The position numbers and the translations under genes are program-made. From positions 2,232,001-2,296,000 of the forward strand of contig NZ_SJJZ01000001.1 in assembly GCF_004331345.1 (NCBI RefSeq): DNA of 64,000 nt. Reading direction: 5' to 3'. The notes below the pieces were generated by a model, which saw only the letters and a program-made list of their open reading frames with translations, was not told the DNA's origin and did not search any database. This document shows, one piece after another, positions 40,066 through 48,430 of this stretch. Source of the DNA: Kribbella soli (GTDB lineage Bacteria; Actinomycetota; Actinomycetes; Propionibacteriales; Kribbellaceae). Position 1 is the first letter of the stretch. Every line of letters starts with the position of its first letter.

Positions 40066-40956
40066 GTGAAACGGATCTTCGCAGCCGTAGCCGGCGCGAC
40101 CCTGGTCGCTGTGGCAGTCACGGCACCTACAGCCGAGGCCGCGACGGCTCAGTCATGCTCGCTTGCGCCGGGCTCCGTGCTCTCGAGCGGCGCACAGAAC
40201 AACGGGGGCATCACGGTCGGCTGGCCGCCACGGAACGTCGGGCAGCCCGGTCCGATCTTCGGTGTGTTCGACCCCGGAGTGGTCCGGCTCAGTACGTCGT
40301 TCACGAGTGACGCGTACAGCTGGGGCGCCACCAACCACGGCTGGGTGGTGGAAGGCGACACGCTGTACTACCGCGAGTACACCATCGACCTCATGAACGA
40401 GATCATGCCCGACGGGCCGGCCGAGCTGCGGCCGGTGGGCGGCGGTTGGTCGAACTACAAGGCGGTTGAGGTATCCGAGTTCACCAACCGGACGACGGCG
40501 TACGGGCTGCGCGGCGACGGCACGCTGTTCCGGTGGAGCGCCGACCGCTGGCTGTGGAAGAAGACCGGATCCGCTCCCGGGTTCGCCGCGGTGCAGTCGA
40601 TGGCGTTGATCAGCAAGACGTCGACGTACGACACCTTCCTGGCGAACACCCGTGGCGGTGCCCTCTACACGATTCGCATCCCGACCACGTCGCCGATGAA
40701 GCCGATCGTCAAGCCGGTGCGGACGGGAACCTGGCAGGGCTTCGAGAAGCTGGTCGCGAGCAAGTGCGGCAACTACGGGACGCTCCTGGTCGGTATCGAC
40801 AAGGACACCCGGACGGCGCACTGGTATGCCGTCGGGCACGCGAACGGTACGGCGACCGTGATCAACCACCTGAGCGTTTCCGGGCCGAGCTTCAAAGATC
40901 CGGTCTACTTCCGCTGGGGCGGGACGCCCGGCATCGATCCGCTCAACGGCGACTGA
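40066..40956 (+). CDS. Secreted protein of unknown function, paralogue B
   Basis: A 296-residue protein starting at GTG one base after the previous stop. Signal peptide KRIFAAVAGATLVAVAVTAP. It shares with paralogue A the stretches MALISKTSTYDTFLANTRGG, ALYTIRIPTTSPMKPIVKPV, TWQGFEKLVASKCGNYGTLL and a C-terminal DPLNGD; the N-terminal third is more diverged. The near-identical DNA around 40615-40700 and 39725-39810 shows a tandem duplication. Its 3' end overlaps the convergent MocR gene by 14 bases. Confidence 0.78.
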   Translation: MKRIFAAVAGATLVAVAVTAPTAEAATAQSCSLAPGSVLSSGAQNNGGITVGWPPRNVGQPGPIFGVFDPGVVRLSTSFTSDAYSWGATNHGWVVEGDTLYYREYTIDLMNEIMPDGPAELRPVGGGWSNYKAVEVSEFTNRTTAYGLRGDGTLFRWSADRWLWKKTGSAPGFAAVQSMALISKTSTYDTFLANTRGGALYTIRIPTTSPMKPIVKPVRTGTWQGFEKLVASKCGNYGTLLVGIDKDTRTAHWYAVGHANGTATVINHLSVSGPSFKDPVYFRWGGTPGIDPLNGD

Positions 40957-42310
40957 GGATCCCGGTCAGGATCGTCAGGGCCCGGTGCAGGTCGGACGTC
41001 GACGGCGTCGCGTACCCGATCACGAGCCCTGGCGGTCCCGGCACGGTCCGGCGGTACTCGGACAGCGGCGCGACCACGACGCCGGCCTCGCGGGCCGCGG
41101 CCGCGATCCGCAGATCGTCGGCGTCGTCGGGAAGCAGTAGCGTGATGTGCAGCCCCGCGTCCTGGCCGACGATCTGACCGTACGGCGACAGCACCGCACA
41201 GGTGTGGGTACGACGGTCCGCGTACAGCCGGCGTCCGCGGCGTACGGCCTGGTCGAGGTACCCGTCGCGCAGCATGGCGAGCATGGCGGCCTGCATCGGC
41301 CAGCCGGGCCAGTCGCCGGAGTCGGCCCGGAACGTGGCGAGCCGATCCACCATCGCCTCGGACGCGACCAGCCAGCCGAGACGGAGCGCGGGACTCAAGG
41401 TCTTCGACAGCGTCCCGAGGTGGACGACCCGCTCCAGGTCCAGCTGGGCGAGAGCGGGCAGCGGCGCGACGTCGTACCGGAACTCGCTGTCGTAGTCGTC
41501 CTCGATCAGCAGGCTCCCGGTGCGGCGCGCCCACCGGACCAGTTCGTTGCGTCGGGCAACGGGCAGTCGGCCGCCCAGTGGATATTGGTGCGACGGCGTC
41601 ACATAGACGGCCGCGGCGTCGGTCAGCGCGCCGACCTGCAGGCCGTCCTCGTCGACCGGGACGTCGACGATCTCGAGCCGGTGGTCGCGGGCGGCGACGA
41701 CTGCGTTCAGGTACCCGGGGTCCTCGATCGCGATCCGGTCGCCGGGCTGCCGCGTGACCGTGAGCAGCAGCCGCAGCCCGTGGACGGTGCCGTTGGCGAC
41801 GAGTACGTTCTCCGGGCCGCAGGCGATGCCGCGGACCCGAGCGACGTGGTCCGCGAGGGCGGCGCGCAGCGCGGGGAGCCCGGCCGCGTCGTCATACCCG
41901 CCCGGCGGCGACTGGGTGGACACCTCGCGCCACGCTCGCCGCCAGCCCGGGTCAGGCGTCGGGGCGATGTACGGGATGCCGGGGCGCAGCGTGAGGAGTT
42001 TCGCGTCGGCGTCAGGCAGGTGCTGCGTGCGTCGTCGTACGGCGGGTTGCAACGGGACGACGTCCGTGACGAAGGTGCCGGCGCCGGTCCGCCCCTCGAT
42101 CCAGCCCTCGGCGTGCAGCTGGTCGTACGCCGCCTGCGTCACGGACCGCGAGACCCCGAGCTCCCGCGCGAGGTCGCGCGTGGACGGCAGCCGATGACCT
42201 GCCTGGAGCCGCCCGTCCAGCACCGCTGCACGGAACTGCTCCGCGAGTTGCAGGTGCAACGGCAGTCCGGCGGCCCGGTCGATCGTCAGCGGCAGCGAAC
42301 TCTGCACCAC
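40943..42310 (-). CDS. MocR-family PLP-dependent transcriptional regulator
   Basis: A 455-residue GntR-aminotransferase fusion. The N-terminal winged HTH is LHLQLAEQFRAAVLDGRLQA, LPSTRDLARELGVSRSVTQA and WIEGRTGAGTFV. The class-I aminotransferase-like domain contains IEDPGYLNAVVAARDH, LIEDDYDSEFRYD and the PLP lysine Lys303 in GTLSKTLSPALRLGW. Such proteins (PdxR, GabR) sense PLP or amino acids. It is divergent from the ECF41 sigma gene only 14 bases away; no vitamin B6 genes are adjacent. Confidence 0.92.
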   Translation of the reverse strand: MVQSSLPLTIDRAAGLPLHLQLAEQFRAAVLDGRLQAGHRLPSTRDLARELGVSRSVTQAAYDQLHAEGWIEGRTGAGTFVTDVVPLQPAVRRRTQHLPDADAKLLTLRPGIPYIAPTPDPGWRRAWREVSTQSPPGGYDDAAGLPALRAALADHVARVRGIACGPENVLVANGTVHGLRLLLTVTRQPGDRIAIEDPGYLNAVVAARDHRLEIVDVPVDEDGLQVGALTDAAAVYVTPSHQYPLGGRLPVARRNELVRWARRTGSLLIEDDYDSEFRYDVAPLPALAQLDLERVVHLGTLSKTLSPALRLGWLVASEAMVDRLATFRADSGDWPGWPMQAAMLAMLRDGYLDQAVRRGRRLYADRRTHTCAVLSPYGQIVGQDAGLHITLLLPDDADDLRIAAAAREAGVVVAPLSEYRRTVPGPPGLVIGYATPSTSDLHRALTILTGILSRR

Positions 42311-42324
42311 ATTAGGATCGCAGC

Positions 42325-43269
42325 ATGGCCATGACCGCGGAGGACGTGTCTCGGTTCGAGCGGTCCAGGCGTCGACTCGAGGCCATCGCGTACCGTCTGC
42401 TCGGCTCGGCGAGCGAGGCCGAGGACGCCGTCCAGGAGACGTTCCTGCGCTGGCAGGCCACGGACATCGCCCGGATCGAGGTCCCCGAGGCGTGGCTGAC
42501 GAAGGTGCTCACCAACCTCTGCCTCAACCAGCTCGCCTCCGCACGCGCGCGGCGGGAGACGTACGTCGGCCAGTGGCTGCCCGAGCCGCTGCTCGACGGC
42601 GACCCGATGCTCGGCCCGGCGGACACCGTGGAGCAGCGCGAGTCGGTGTCGTACGCCGTACTCACGCTGATGGAGCGCCTGTCGCCGAACGAGCGGGCGG
42701 TCTACGTACTGCGGGAGGCGTTCGACTACTCGCACCGGGAGATCGCCGAGATCCTCGAGATCAGCGAATCCGCCAGCCAGCAGAGCTTCCGCCGGGCCAA
42801 GCAGCACCTCGCGGACGGCCGGGCGCGCACCGCGGTCGACGAGGCCGTGGCGCGGCGGATCGTGGACGAGTTCCTGGCCGCCGCCACCAGCGGCCAGACG
42901 GACTCGATCGTGCGGCTGCTCACCGCCGACGCCGTCTCGATCGGCGACGGCGGCGGCAAGGTCCCGGCCCGGACCACCGCGGTCGAAGGCGCGCTCGCGG
43001 TCGCCCGCTTCCTGCGCGGCATGTTCAAACCGACCGAGGCGAAGCGCCTGTACGTCGGGGGTTCGGCGGAGGTCTACGCCTGGCCGGCCAACAGCGAACT
43101 CGCTCTCGTCGTGGTCGTCAACGGCGAGGTCATCGGTGTCATGTGCCTCGAGGTCGCTGCGGACGGTGTGACCGCCGTGCGCACCCAGGCAAACCCGGAC
43201 AAACTGGCGCGCGCGACCGAACTGTTCGCCGCCTCCGACCACGGTGAACCGCTGATGACCATCCTGTGA
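42325..43269 (+). CDS. ECF41-group sigma factor with SnoaL-like C-terminal domain (SigJ-type)
   Basis: A 314-residue sigma factor. Regions 2 and 4 (EAIAYRLLGSASEAEDAVQE; RLSPNERAVYVLREAFDYSH) are followed by an additional NTF2/SnoaL-like domain (residues about 185-310) ending with the group's hallmark NPDKL. In ECF41 this extension replaces an anti-sigma factor and acts as a built-in regulator. The usual genomic partner, an oxidoreductase or carboxymuconolactone-decarboxylase gene, is present directly downstream. Confidence 0.92.
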   Translation: MAMTAEDVSRFERSRRRLEAIAYRLLGSASEAEDAVQETFLRWQATDIARIEVPEAWLTKVLTNLCLNQLASARARRETYVGQWLPEPLLDGDPMLGPADTVEQRESVSYAVLTLMERLSPNERAVYVLREAFDYSHREIAEILEISESASQQSFRRAKQHLADGRARTAVDEAVARRIVDEFLAAATSGQTDSIVRLLTADAVSIGDGGGKVPARTTAVEGALAVARFLRGMFKPTEAKRLYVGGSAEVYAWPANSELALVVVVNGEVIGVMCLEVAADGVTAVRTQANPDKLARATELFAASDHGEPLMTIL

Positions 43270-43289
43270 CCTGCTTCACATCGCCTACC

Positions 43290-43315
43290 TGTCATGAAAC
43301 GGCGGGCTGCCCGGT
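43290..43315 (+). promoter_or_regulatory. Candidate ECF41-dependent promoter
   Basis: TGTCATG (43290-43296), 15 bases and CGGT (43312-43315) resemble the ECF41 signature (TGTCACA and CGTC), ahead of the oxidoreductase gene at 43352. The minus-35 matches well, the minus-10 only in part. Confidence 0.45.
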
Positions 43316-43351
43316 TCAAAGGGCGACACCGCATCAGACAGGAGCACGGAT

Positions 43352-44527
43352 ATGAAGCACCGCATCGTAGTTCTCGGCGCCGGGTACTCCGGAGCCGTCG
43401 CCGCCGGCCGTGTCGCCGCCCGGCTGTACCGCGACGAGGTCAGCGTCACGCTCGTGAACGGCGAAAGCGACTTCGTGGAGCGGGTCCGCATGCACGAGGT
43501 GGCCACCGGCCGGGACCTCAAGCTGCGTCCGTTCGAGGAGATGTACGCCGGGACCGGCGTCGAGTTGAAGGTCGCGAAGGTCACCGGGGTGGACGTCGAC
43601 CGCAAGACGGTCGCGCTCGACTCGGAAGAGCTCGAGTACGACACCCTCGTGTACGCGCTCGGCAGCCGCTGGAACCCGCAGGGCGTTCCGGGCGTCGCGG
43701 AGCACGCCTACGAGATCGCGAGTCGTCCCGGTGCACTTCGGCTGCGTGAGCGGCTGACGTCGCTGACCGCCGGACAGACCGTGACGGTTGTCGGTGGAGG
43801 CCTCACGGGCGTCGAGTTCGTGACCGAGCTCGCCGAGTCGCGGCCGGATCTCGACGTGGCGTTCGTCGTCCGCGGCGAGCTGGGCGACTGGCTGTCGCCC
43901 AAGGGACGCCGGCACCTCCGGAAGGTCCTCGACCGGCTCGGCATCACCGTGCACGAGAAGGCGGCCGTGACGCGGGTCGACGCGGATCAGCTGACGACAG
44001 CCGAGGGTGGAGCGATCCCCGCCGCGGTCACGGTGTGGACGGCGGGATTCGCCGTACACCCGATCGTCGAGGCGACCTCGCTGGAGGTCAGCGACACCGG
44101 GCGGATCGTGGTCGACGAGACCATGCGGTCCGTCTCGCACCCGGACGTGTACGCCGTCGGCGACGCGGCGTACGCGATGGGCTCGAAGAACAAGCCGCTG
44201 CGGATGTCGTGCGCCTCGGGGCAGCCGATGGCGTGGCAGGCCGCCGACTCCATCGCAGCCCGGTTGACCGGTGGCAAGCTCGGGCACGCGCCGCTGTTCT
44301 ACTTCAACCAGTGCATCTCGCTGGGGCGCAAGGACGGGCTGATCCAGTACGTCACCACCGACGACCGCGCCGTCAACGCGACCCTGACGGGCCGGGTGGC
44401 CGCCGTCTACAAGGAGCTGATCTGCAAGGGCGCCGCGTGGGGCACCGAGAACCCGACGATGGGCCTGCCGACCCGGCGTCGCCACGTGATCAGCCAGCCC
44501 GTCCCGCTGCACGAATGGACTAGCTGA
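43352..44527 (+). CDS. FAD/NAD(P)-dependent oxidoreductase, NDH-2-like
   Basis: A 391-residue two-dinucleotide-fold enzyme. RIVVLGAGYSGAVAAGRVAA binds FAD, TVTVVGGGLTGVEFVTELAE binds NAD(P)H, and DVYAVGDAAYAMGSKN is the FAD-closing motif. It resembles type II NADH dehydrogenases and coupled ferredoxin-reductase-like proteins but lacks a long C-terminal membrane anchor. Its place after an ECF41 sigma gene and a fitting promoter make it the probable target of that sigma factor. Confidence 0.9.
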   Translation: MKHRIVVLGAGYSGAVAAGRVAARLYRDEVSVTLVNGESDFVERVRMHEVATGRDLKLRPFEEMYAGTGVELKVAKVTGVDVDRKTVALDSEELEYDTLVYALGSRWNPQGVPGVAEHAYEIASRPGALRLRERLTSLTAGQTVTVVGGGLTGVEFVTELAESRPDLDVAFVVRGELGDWLSPKGRRHLRKVLDRLGITVHEKAAVTRVDADQLTTAEGGAIPAAVTVWTAGFAVHPIVEATSLEVSDTGRIVVDETMRSVSHPDVYAVGDAAYAMGSKNKPLRMSCASGQPMAWQAADSIAARLTGGKLGHAPLFYFNQCISLGRKDGLIQYVTTDDRAVNATLTGRVAAVYKELICKGAAWGTENPTMGLPTRRRHVISQPVPLHEWTS

Positions 44528-44580
44528 TTCGAGCCGGAATGGCCCGTGCAGCCAGGCCACTCAGAGTCGAACCTAGTTAC

Positions 44581-45261
44581 ATGACCACTACGCCGTTGCA
44601 ACCGACCGCCCGGACGTCCTTGCGCCGCTCGAAGGAACGCGCCGCCACCGAGCGGCAGGAGCTGTACGACGTACTGCTCGACGGCATGTTCTGCCACCTC
44701 GGCGTAGTGCTCGACGGCGATCCGCTCGTGCTGCCGACGGCGTACGGCGTGGACCTGGACCGCGGACCGGACGGGGAGCTGTACCTGCACGGCTCGGTCG
44801 CGGCCAGGAGCGTGGTCGCGGCCCCGCAGCAGACCGTGTGTGTCACCGTGACGCACACCGACGGTCTGGTGCTGGCCCGGTCCGCGTTCCACCACTCGGT
44901 GAACTACCGGTCCGCGGTCATCTTCGGCGTACCGCGGCTGATCACCGATCCGGACGAGAAGCTGCACGCCCTCAACCGGATCGTCGACCACCTCGTTCCC
45001 GGCCGGTCGGCCGCTGTCCGCTCGGCGAGCCGCAAGGAGCTCGCGAAGACCTCGGTGCTGGCGCTCTCCCTCACCGAGGCCTCGGTGAAGACCCGTTCCG
45101 GACCCGCCAACGACGACGAGGAGGACCTCGACCTGCCCTACTGGACAGGCGTGATCCCCCTCCAAGTCGTCGCCGGCGTACCGGAGAACAACCCCGACTG
45201 CGACCTCATGGTGCCCGCCCACGTCCGCAGCCGCGCGAACGTCCTGGGCGCACCCTCCTAG
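44581..45261 (+). CDS. Pyridoxamine 5'-phosphate oxidase-family protein
   Basis: About 226 residues from ATG 44581 (MTTTPLQPTARTSLRRSKER). The FMN-binding split-barrel core is LLDGMFCHLGVVLDGDPLVL, PTAYGVDLDRGPDGELYLHG, SVAARSVVAA and VTVTHTDGLVLARSAFHHSV, then NYRSAVIFGVPRLIT. It is the type often called a flavin-nucleotide-binding or NimA-like protein; substrate unknown. It ends with a four-base overlap with the convergent ABC permease gene. Confidence 0.87.
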   Translation: MTTTPLQPTARTSLRRSKERAATERQELYDVLLDGMFCHLGVVLDGDPLVLPTAYGVDLDRGPDGELYLHGSVAARSVVAAPQQTVCVTVTHTDGLVLARSAFHHSVNYRSAVIFGVPRLITDPDEKLHALNRIVDHLVPGRSAAVRSASRKELAKTSVLALSLTEASVKTRSGPANDDEEDLDLPYWTGVIPLQVVAGVPENNPDCDLMVPAHVRSRANVLGAPS

Positions 45262-46058
45262 GCCACAGTCCCCTTGTTGTAGCTGGCCTGGGCCCAGAAG
45301 TACCCGACCACCGCGATCGCCACGCACCAGGCGGCGGCGAGCCAGCCGCTGCTGGCGTCCATCGGCGTACCCAGCAGCAGGTGGCGCAAGCTGTCGATGA
45401 TCGGGGTGAACGGCTGGTACTCGGCGAACCAGCGGATGCCGCTCGGCATCGCCTCCAGCGGGATGAACGTGTTGCTCAGGAACGGCAGCAACAGGCTGAT
45501 CGGCAGTACGACGTTGCTCGCGCCTTCCGGTGTCTTGCTGGTCAGCCCCAGCGCGATCGCGAACCAGGTCAGGCCGATGGTCAGCCCGATCAGCAGCACG
45601 GCGGCCAGCAGCCAGTCCCCGACCGACGCGTTCGGGCGGAACCCGATCAGGACCGCGAAGCCGACCACCAGGGCCAGGCTGACGCTCGTCACGAGCACGT
45701 TGCCCAGCACGTGCCCGGTCAGCACGGCCGGCCGGAAGATCGCCATCGTCCGGAACCTGGCCACGATGCCCTCGGACATGTCCATGCAGACGGCAACCGC
45801 GGGCGACATCGTCCCGGACGCGATCGACATCAGCAGGATGCCCGGGGTCAGGAAGTCGATGTAGTCGAAGCCTCCTGCGCCGCCGCCGAGCCCGGCCGAG
45901 AACGTGTCGCCGAAGACCAGACCGAACAGCAGGATCATGACCACCGGCATCCCGAGGGCACCGAGCGACAGGCCGGGATAGCGCTGGGCGTGCCGCAGGT
46001 TGCGGCGCAGCATGGTGCCGATGTCGGCCATCGGGCGGACGGTTGTGGTGGTACTCAT
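45258..46058 (-). CDS. ABC-2 type transporter permease (DrrB-like)
   Basis: A 266-residue permease with six predicted helices (for example LGALGMPVVMILLFGLVFGD, GHVLGNVLVTSVSLALVVGF and WLLAAVLLIGLTIGLTWFAI). The conserved ABC-2 segment SNTFIPLEAMPSGIRWFAEY, then QPFTPIIDSLRHLLLGTP is clear. Its ATG overlaps the stop of the ATPase gene (ATGA), so the pair forms one exporter, similar to daunorubicin-resistance systems. Substrate unknown. Confidence 0.92.
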   Translation of the reverse strand: MSTTTTVRPMADIGTMLRRNLRHAQRYPGLSLGALGMPVVMILLFGLVFGDTFSAGLGGGAGGFDYIDFLTPGILLMSIASGTMSPAVAVCMDMSEGIVARFRTMAIFRPAVLTGHVLGNVLVTSVSLALVVGFAVLIGFRPNASVGDWLLAAVLLIGLTIGLTWFAIALGLTSKTPEGASNVVLPISLLLPFLSNTFIPLEAMPSGIRWFAEYQPFTPIIDSLRHLLLGTPMDASSGWLAAAWCVAIAVVGYFWAQASYNKGTVA

Positions 46059-46999
46059 CGTGCGGTCACCTCTTCGGACTTGGGCTGACCGGTGACGGCG
46101 AAGAACACGTCGTCCAGGTCGGGGGTGTGGACAGTCAGTTCGTCGACCTCGAGCGAGGCGTCGTCGATCCGGGCCAGCAGGTCGCGCAGCGCGTGCACGC
46201 TGCCGTCGTTCGGCACCTGCAGAACCAGTGCTTCGGGATTCGGCACGGCGGTCGGCAGCACCTGACCGGCGAGCGTGAACTCCTCCGGCGAGGTGAACCG
46301 CAGCCGGATGTGTCCGCCCGGCGCGAGCCGCTTCAGTTCTTCCGCCGTACCCTGGGCGACCAGTCGCCCGTGGTCGAGGACGGCGATCCGGTCGGCGAGC
46401 TGATCGGCTTCTTCCAGGTACTGCGTGGTGAGCAGGACCGTGACGCCGCCGGCGACCAGTTCGCGGATCAACGTCCACATGCGGTGCCGGCTGCGCGGGT
46501 CGAGACCGGTGGTCGGCTCGTCCAGGAAGATGATCTGCGGGCTGCCGACCAGCGTCATGGCCAGGTCGAGCCGGCGCTTCATACCGCCGGAGTACGTCGA
46601 CGCGAGCTTCTTGCCGGCCTCCGCCAGGTCGAACTGTTCGAGCAGCTCGTCGGCCCGGCGGCGGGCCTCCTGCTTGCCGAGGTGGTGCAGATCGGCCATC
46701 AGGATGAGGTTCTCGCGGCCGGTCATCAGGCCGTCGACCGCGGAGAACTGGCCGGTGACGCCGATCGCGGCGCGGACCGCTTCGGGCGACTGGTGCAGGT
46801 CGTGGCCGGCCACCCGGATCTCGCCGGCGTCGGCGGCGACCAGGGTGGACAGGATCTGCACCGCGGTGGTCTTGCCGGCGCCGTTCGGGCCGAGCAGGGA
46901 AAAGATGGTGCCTTCGGCAACGTTCAGGTCGATGCCGTCGAGCACGAGTTTCTCGCCGTAGGACTTGCGCAGTCCGCGGACGTCGATCGCTGCTGACAT
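46055..46999 (-). CDS. ABC transporter ATP-binding protein (DrrA-like)
   Basis: A 314-residue ATPase. Walker A SLLGPNGAGKTTAVQIL, Q-loop GVTGQFSAVDGLMTG, signature STYSGGMKRRLDLAMTL, Walker B IIFLDEPTTGLDPRSR and H-loop region LLTTQYLEEADQLADR are all intact. The C-terminal 80 residues (LPTAVPNPEALVLQVPNDGS and so on) are the DrrA-type domain. ATG 46999 was chosen at the start of the domain. Likely co-transcribed with the upstream EXLDI gene and the downstream permease. Confidence 0.93.
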   Translation of the reverse strand: MSAAIDVRGLRKSYGEKLVLDGIDLNVAEGTIFSLLGPNGAGKTTAVQILSTLVAADAGEIRVAGHDLHQSPEAVRAAIGVTGQFSAVDGLMTGRENLILMADLHHLGKQEARRRADELLEQFDLAEAGKKLASTYSGGMKRRLDLAMTLVGSPQIIFLDEPTTGLDPRSRHRMWTLIRELVAGGVTVLLTTQYLEEADQLADRIAVLDHGRLVAQGTAEELKRLAPGGHIRLRFTSPEEFTLAGQVLPTAVPNPEALVLQVPNDGSVHALRDLLARIDDASLEVDELTVHTPDLDDVFFAVTGQPKSEEVTAR

Positions 47000-47133
47000 G
47001 AGGGATCCTTGGGTGATTTCGGGCAGGGTGAACCTGACCCGGGACGGTTGACGGGTCTGCAGGAGGAAGATTTGGGCGTGCCTCACCACCCGAACGACCA
47101 GGTGCCGGCGTCCGGTGGTGGGGTGGGGTTCAG

Positions 47134-47658
47134 TTAGATGTCGAGATCCTCGACCGCCGGCTGATCGGCGGCCTCCTCGACTAGTTGATAAAGGTCCTCG
47201 GGGATCAGTTCGCGGAGTTCGTCGATGGTGTCCACGACGTGCAGGGTGGCCTCGCCCTGCGCCATGCTCCAGGACTGGTCGCTGCTCCAGTTGCCGACCC
47301 AGGAACGCCACCCGGTGAGGTAGCGCTCGTCGTCGGCGTTCTGCTTGAACTGGCTGCGGCGGTCCGCGTGCAGGACGAACTTGCCGGTCCGGCTGCGGTA
47401 GACCTTGAAGGCCTCGTACCCGGAACTGCTCGACCGGCCGCCTTCCGCGAGCAGTACGCCGGAGAACCGTTGCTTGCGGCCGGTGCCCCGGCCCACCCGC
47501 ACGGTGATCTCCTCGTACCCCTCGAACCGGCCCTCCTCCATCTCGACGTACTTGCGCAGTGCGATCGAGATCGCCGAGGACAGGTTCCCGGCCAGTTCCT
47601 GGGCCCGCTTGTACAGCGGCAGGTCGTCGTCGGACACGTAGATCGTCTTGTTCGGCAT
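47134..47658 (-). CDS. EXLDI protein with N-terminal ribbon-helix-helix-like domain
   Basis: A 174-residue protein beginning MPNKTIYVSDDDLPLYKRAQ; a beta-strand plus two helices (ELAGNLSSAISIALRKYVEM) give a MetJ/Arc-like RHH N-terminus. The C-terminus ends EDLDI, the hallmark of the EXLDI family. The middle region (GYEEITVRVGRGTGRKQRFS, SGYEAFKVYRSRTGKFVLHA) is a likely beta-rich sensing domain. It is first in the operon with the DrrA/DrrB-like exporter, and the DNA ahead of it holds a 12-bp periodic array of TACGTA-like sites, so an autoregulatory repressor role is inferred. AGGAGAC precedes ATG 47658. Confidence 0.85.
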   Translation of the reverse strand: MPNKTIYVSDDDLPLYKRAQELAGNLSSAISIALRKYVEMEEGRFEGYEEITVRVGRGTGRKQRFSGVLLAEGGRSSSSGYEAFKVYRSRTGKFVLHADRRSQFKQNADDERYLTGWRSWVGNWSSDQSWSMAQGEATLHVVDTIDELRELIPEDLYQLVEEAADQPAVEDLDI

Positions 47659-47671
47659 CGCTTGTCTCCTC

Positions 47672-47731
47672 CTACGTAGAACTATACGCACATGGGTGCG
47701 CACATGTCTACGTATATCCCTACGTAGAAGG
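47672..47731 (-). promoter_or_regulatory. Five-site operator array, exact 12-bp period, upstream of the EXLDI gene
   Basis: Hexamers at 47673 (TACGTA), 47685 (TACGCA), 47697 (TGCGCA), 47709 (TACGTA) and 47721 (TACGTA) are spaced exactly 12 bp. Each lies in a unit of the form NTRCGYANANNN; three are perfect palindromes. RHH repressors bind such short repeats cooperatively as dimers. The array starts 13 bases from the EXLDI start codon, where it would cover the promoter. Confidence 0.75.
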
Positions 47732-47775
47732 AGACGGCCGCGACGGGATCCGTCGCGGCCGCCTCCGGTGGCTGT

Positions 47776-48384
47776 CTACTTGGGTGAGTACAGCCAGGGG
47801 TGCTCGAGGTCGTAGAACGCCGGCTGGCCGGAGGAGAGGCTGTTCATCTCGTCCATCTCCGCCTGCAGTTCCGGCGGCACCTCTTTCCGCTCGCCTTCGC
47901 GGGCCTCGGCCTCGCTGGTGAAGAACATCGCCATCGTGTAGTCGCCGCTGCCGTACATGGCGACCTCGCTGCCGAGGATCTCGGGCCGGAACGCGGCCCA
48001 TTCGTCGCGGTGCTGACCCATCAGTTCCCGCGCGCGGTCCGGGTTGCTGCCGGCGCCCTGCATCACCTGGACGAATCCGGCGGCGTCCGGGTCGCCGTGC
48101 GTGTCGAGGACCACGTCCTCCGTGTCGTGGAAGGTGGCTCCGTCGCTGAGCAGCGACGAGAACTCGTGCCACCACTTGTCCTGTGCCGGGCTGTCGCTGT
48201 TCCGCCGCGCGGCGTCGGCGGAGTCGAAACGAGCCAGTGCGATGAACTTGCCGTCCGCGGTGACACCGGCGGTGGTCCCCAGCCAGCCGGACGCCTCGGG
48301 CGCCAGTTCTTCCATCCACCGATCCATCGCCGTGTGTGCCTGCTCGGCGTCGGTGACCTTCCCCTGAATGACCTGAACGAACAT
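47776..48384 (-). CDS. Duplicated dimeric alpha-beta-barrel (ABM-like) protein
   Basis: A 202-residue protein made of two similar halves: MFVQVIQGKVTDAEQAHTAM with GWLGTTAGVTADGKFIALAR, and GFVQVMQGAGSNPDRARELM with EVAMYGSGDYTMAMFFTSEA. Each half fits the antibiotic-biosynthesis-monooxygenase/Dabb ferredoxin-like fold, so one chain mimics a dimer. ATG 48384 is preceded by GGGGAGG. Function unknown; no heme- or metal-binding residues can be assigned. Confidence 0.8.
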   Translation of the reverse strand: MFVQVIQGKVTDAEQAHTAMDRWMEELAPEASGWLGTTAGVTADGKFIALARFDSADAARRNSDSPAQDKWWHEFSSLLSDGATFHDTEDVVLDTHGDPDAAGFVQVMQGAGSNPDRARELMGQHRDEWAAFRPEILGSEVAMYGSGDYTMAMFFTSEAEAREGERKEVPPELQAEMDEMNSLSSGQPAFYDLEHPWLYSPK

Positions 48385-48430
48385 CTGAGAACCTCCCCGT
48401 CTCGTGGATCGTTCTATGGCGCTCCCGACG

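Noticed and set aside
47000..47133. GC-rich dyads between the EXLDI gene and the ATPase gene as a riboswitch or attenuator
   Set aside because: Only short, imperfect pairings of CCACC/GGTGG type that are expected by composition; no defined structure.
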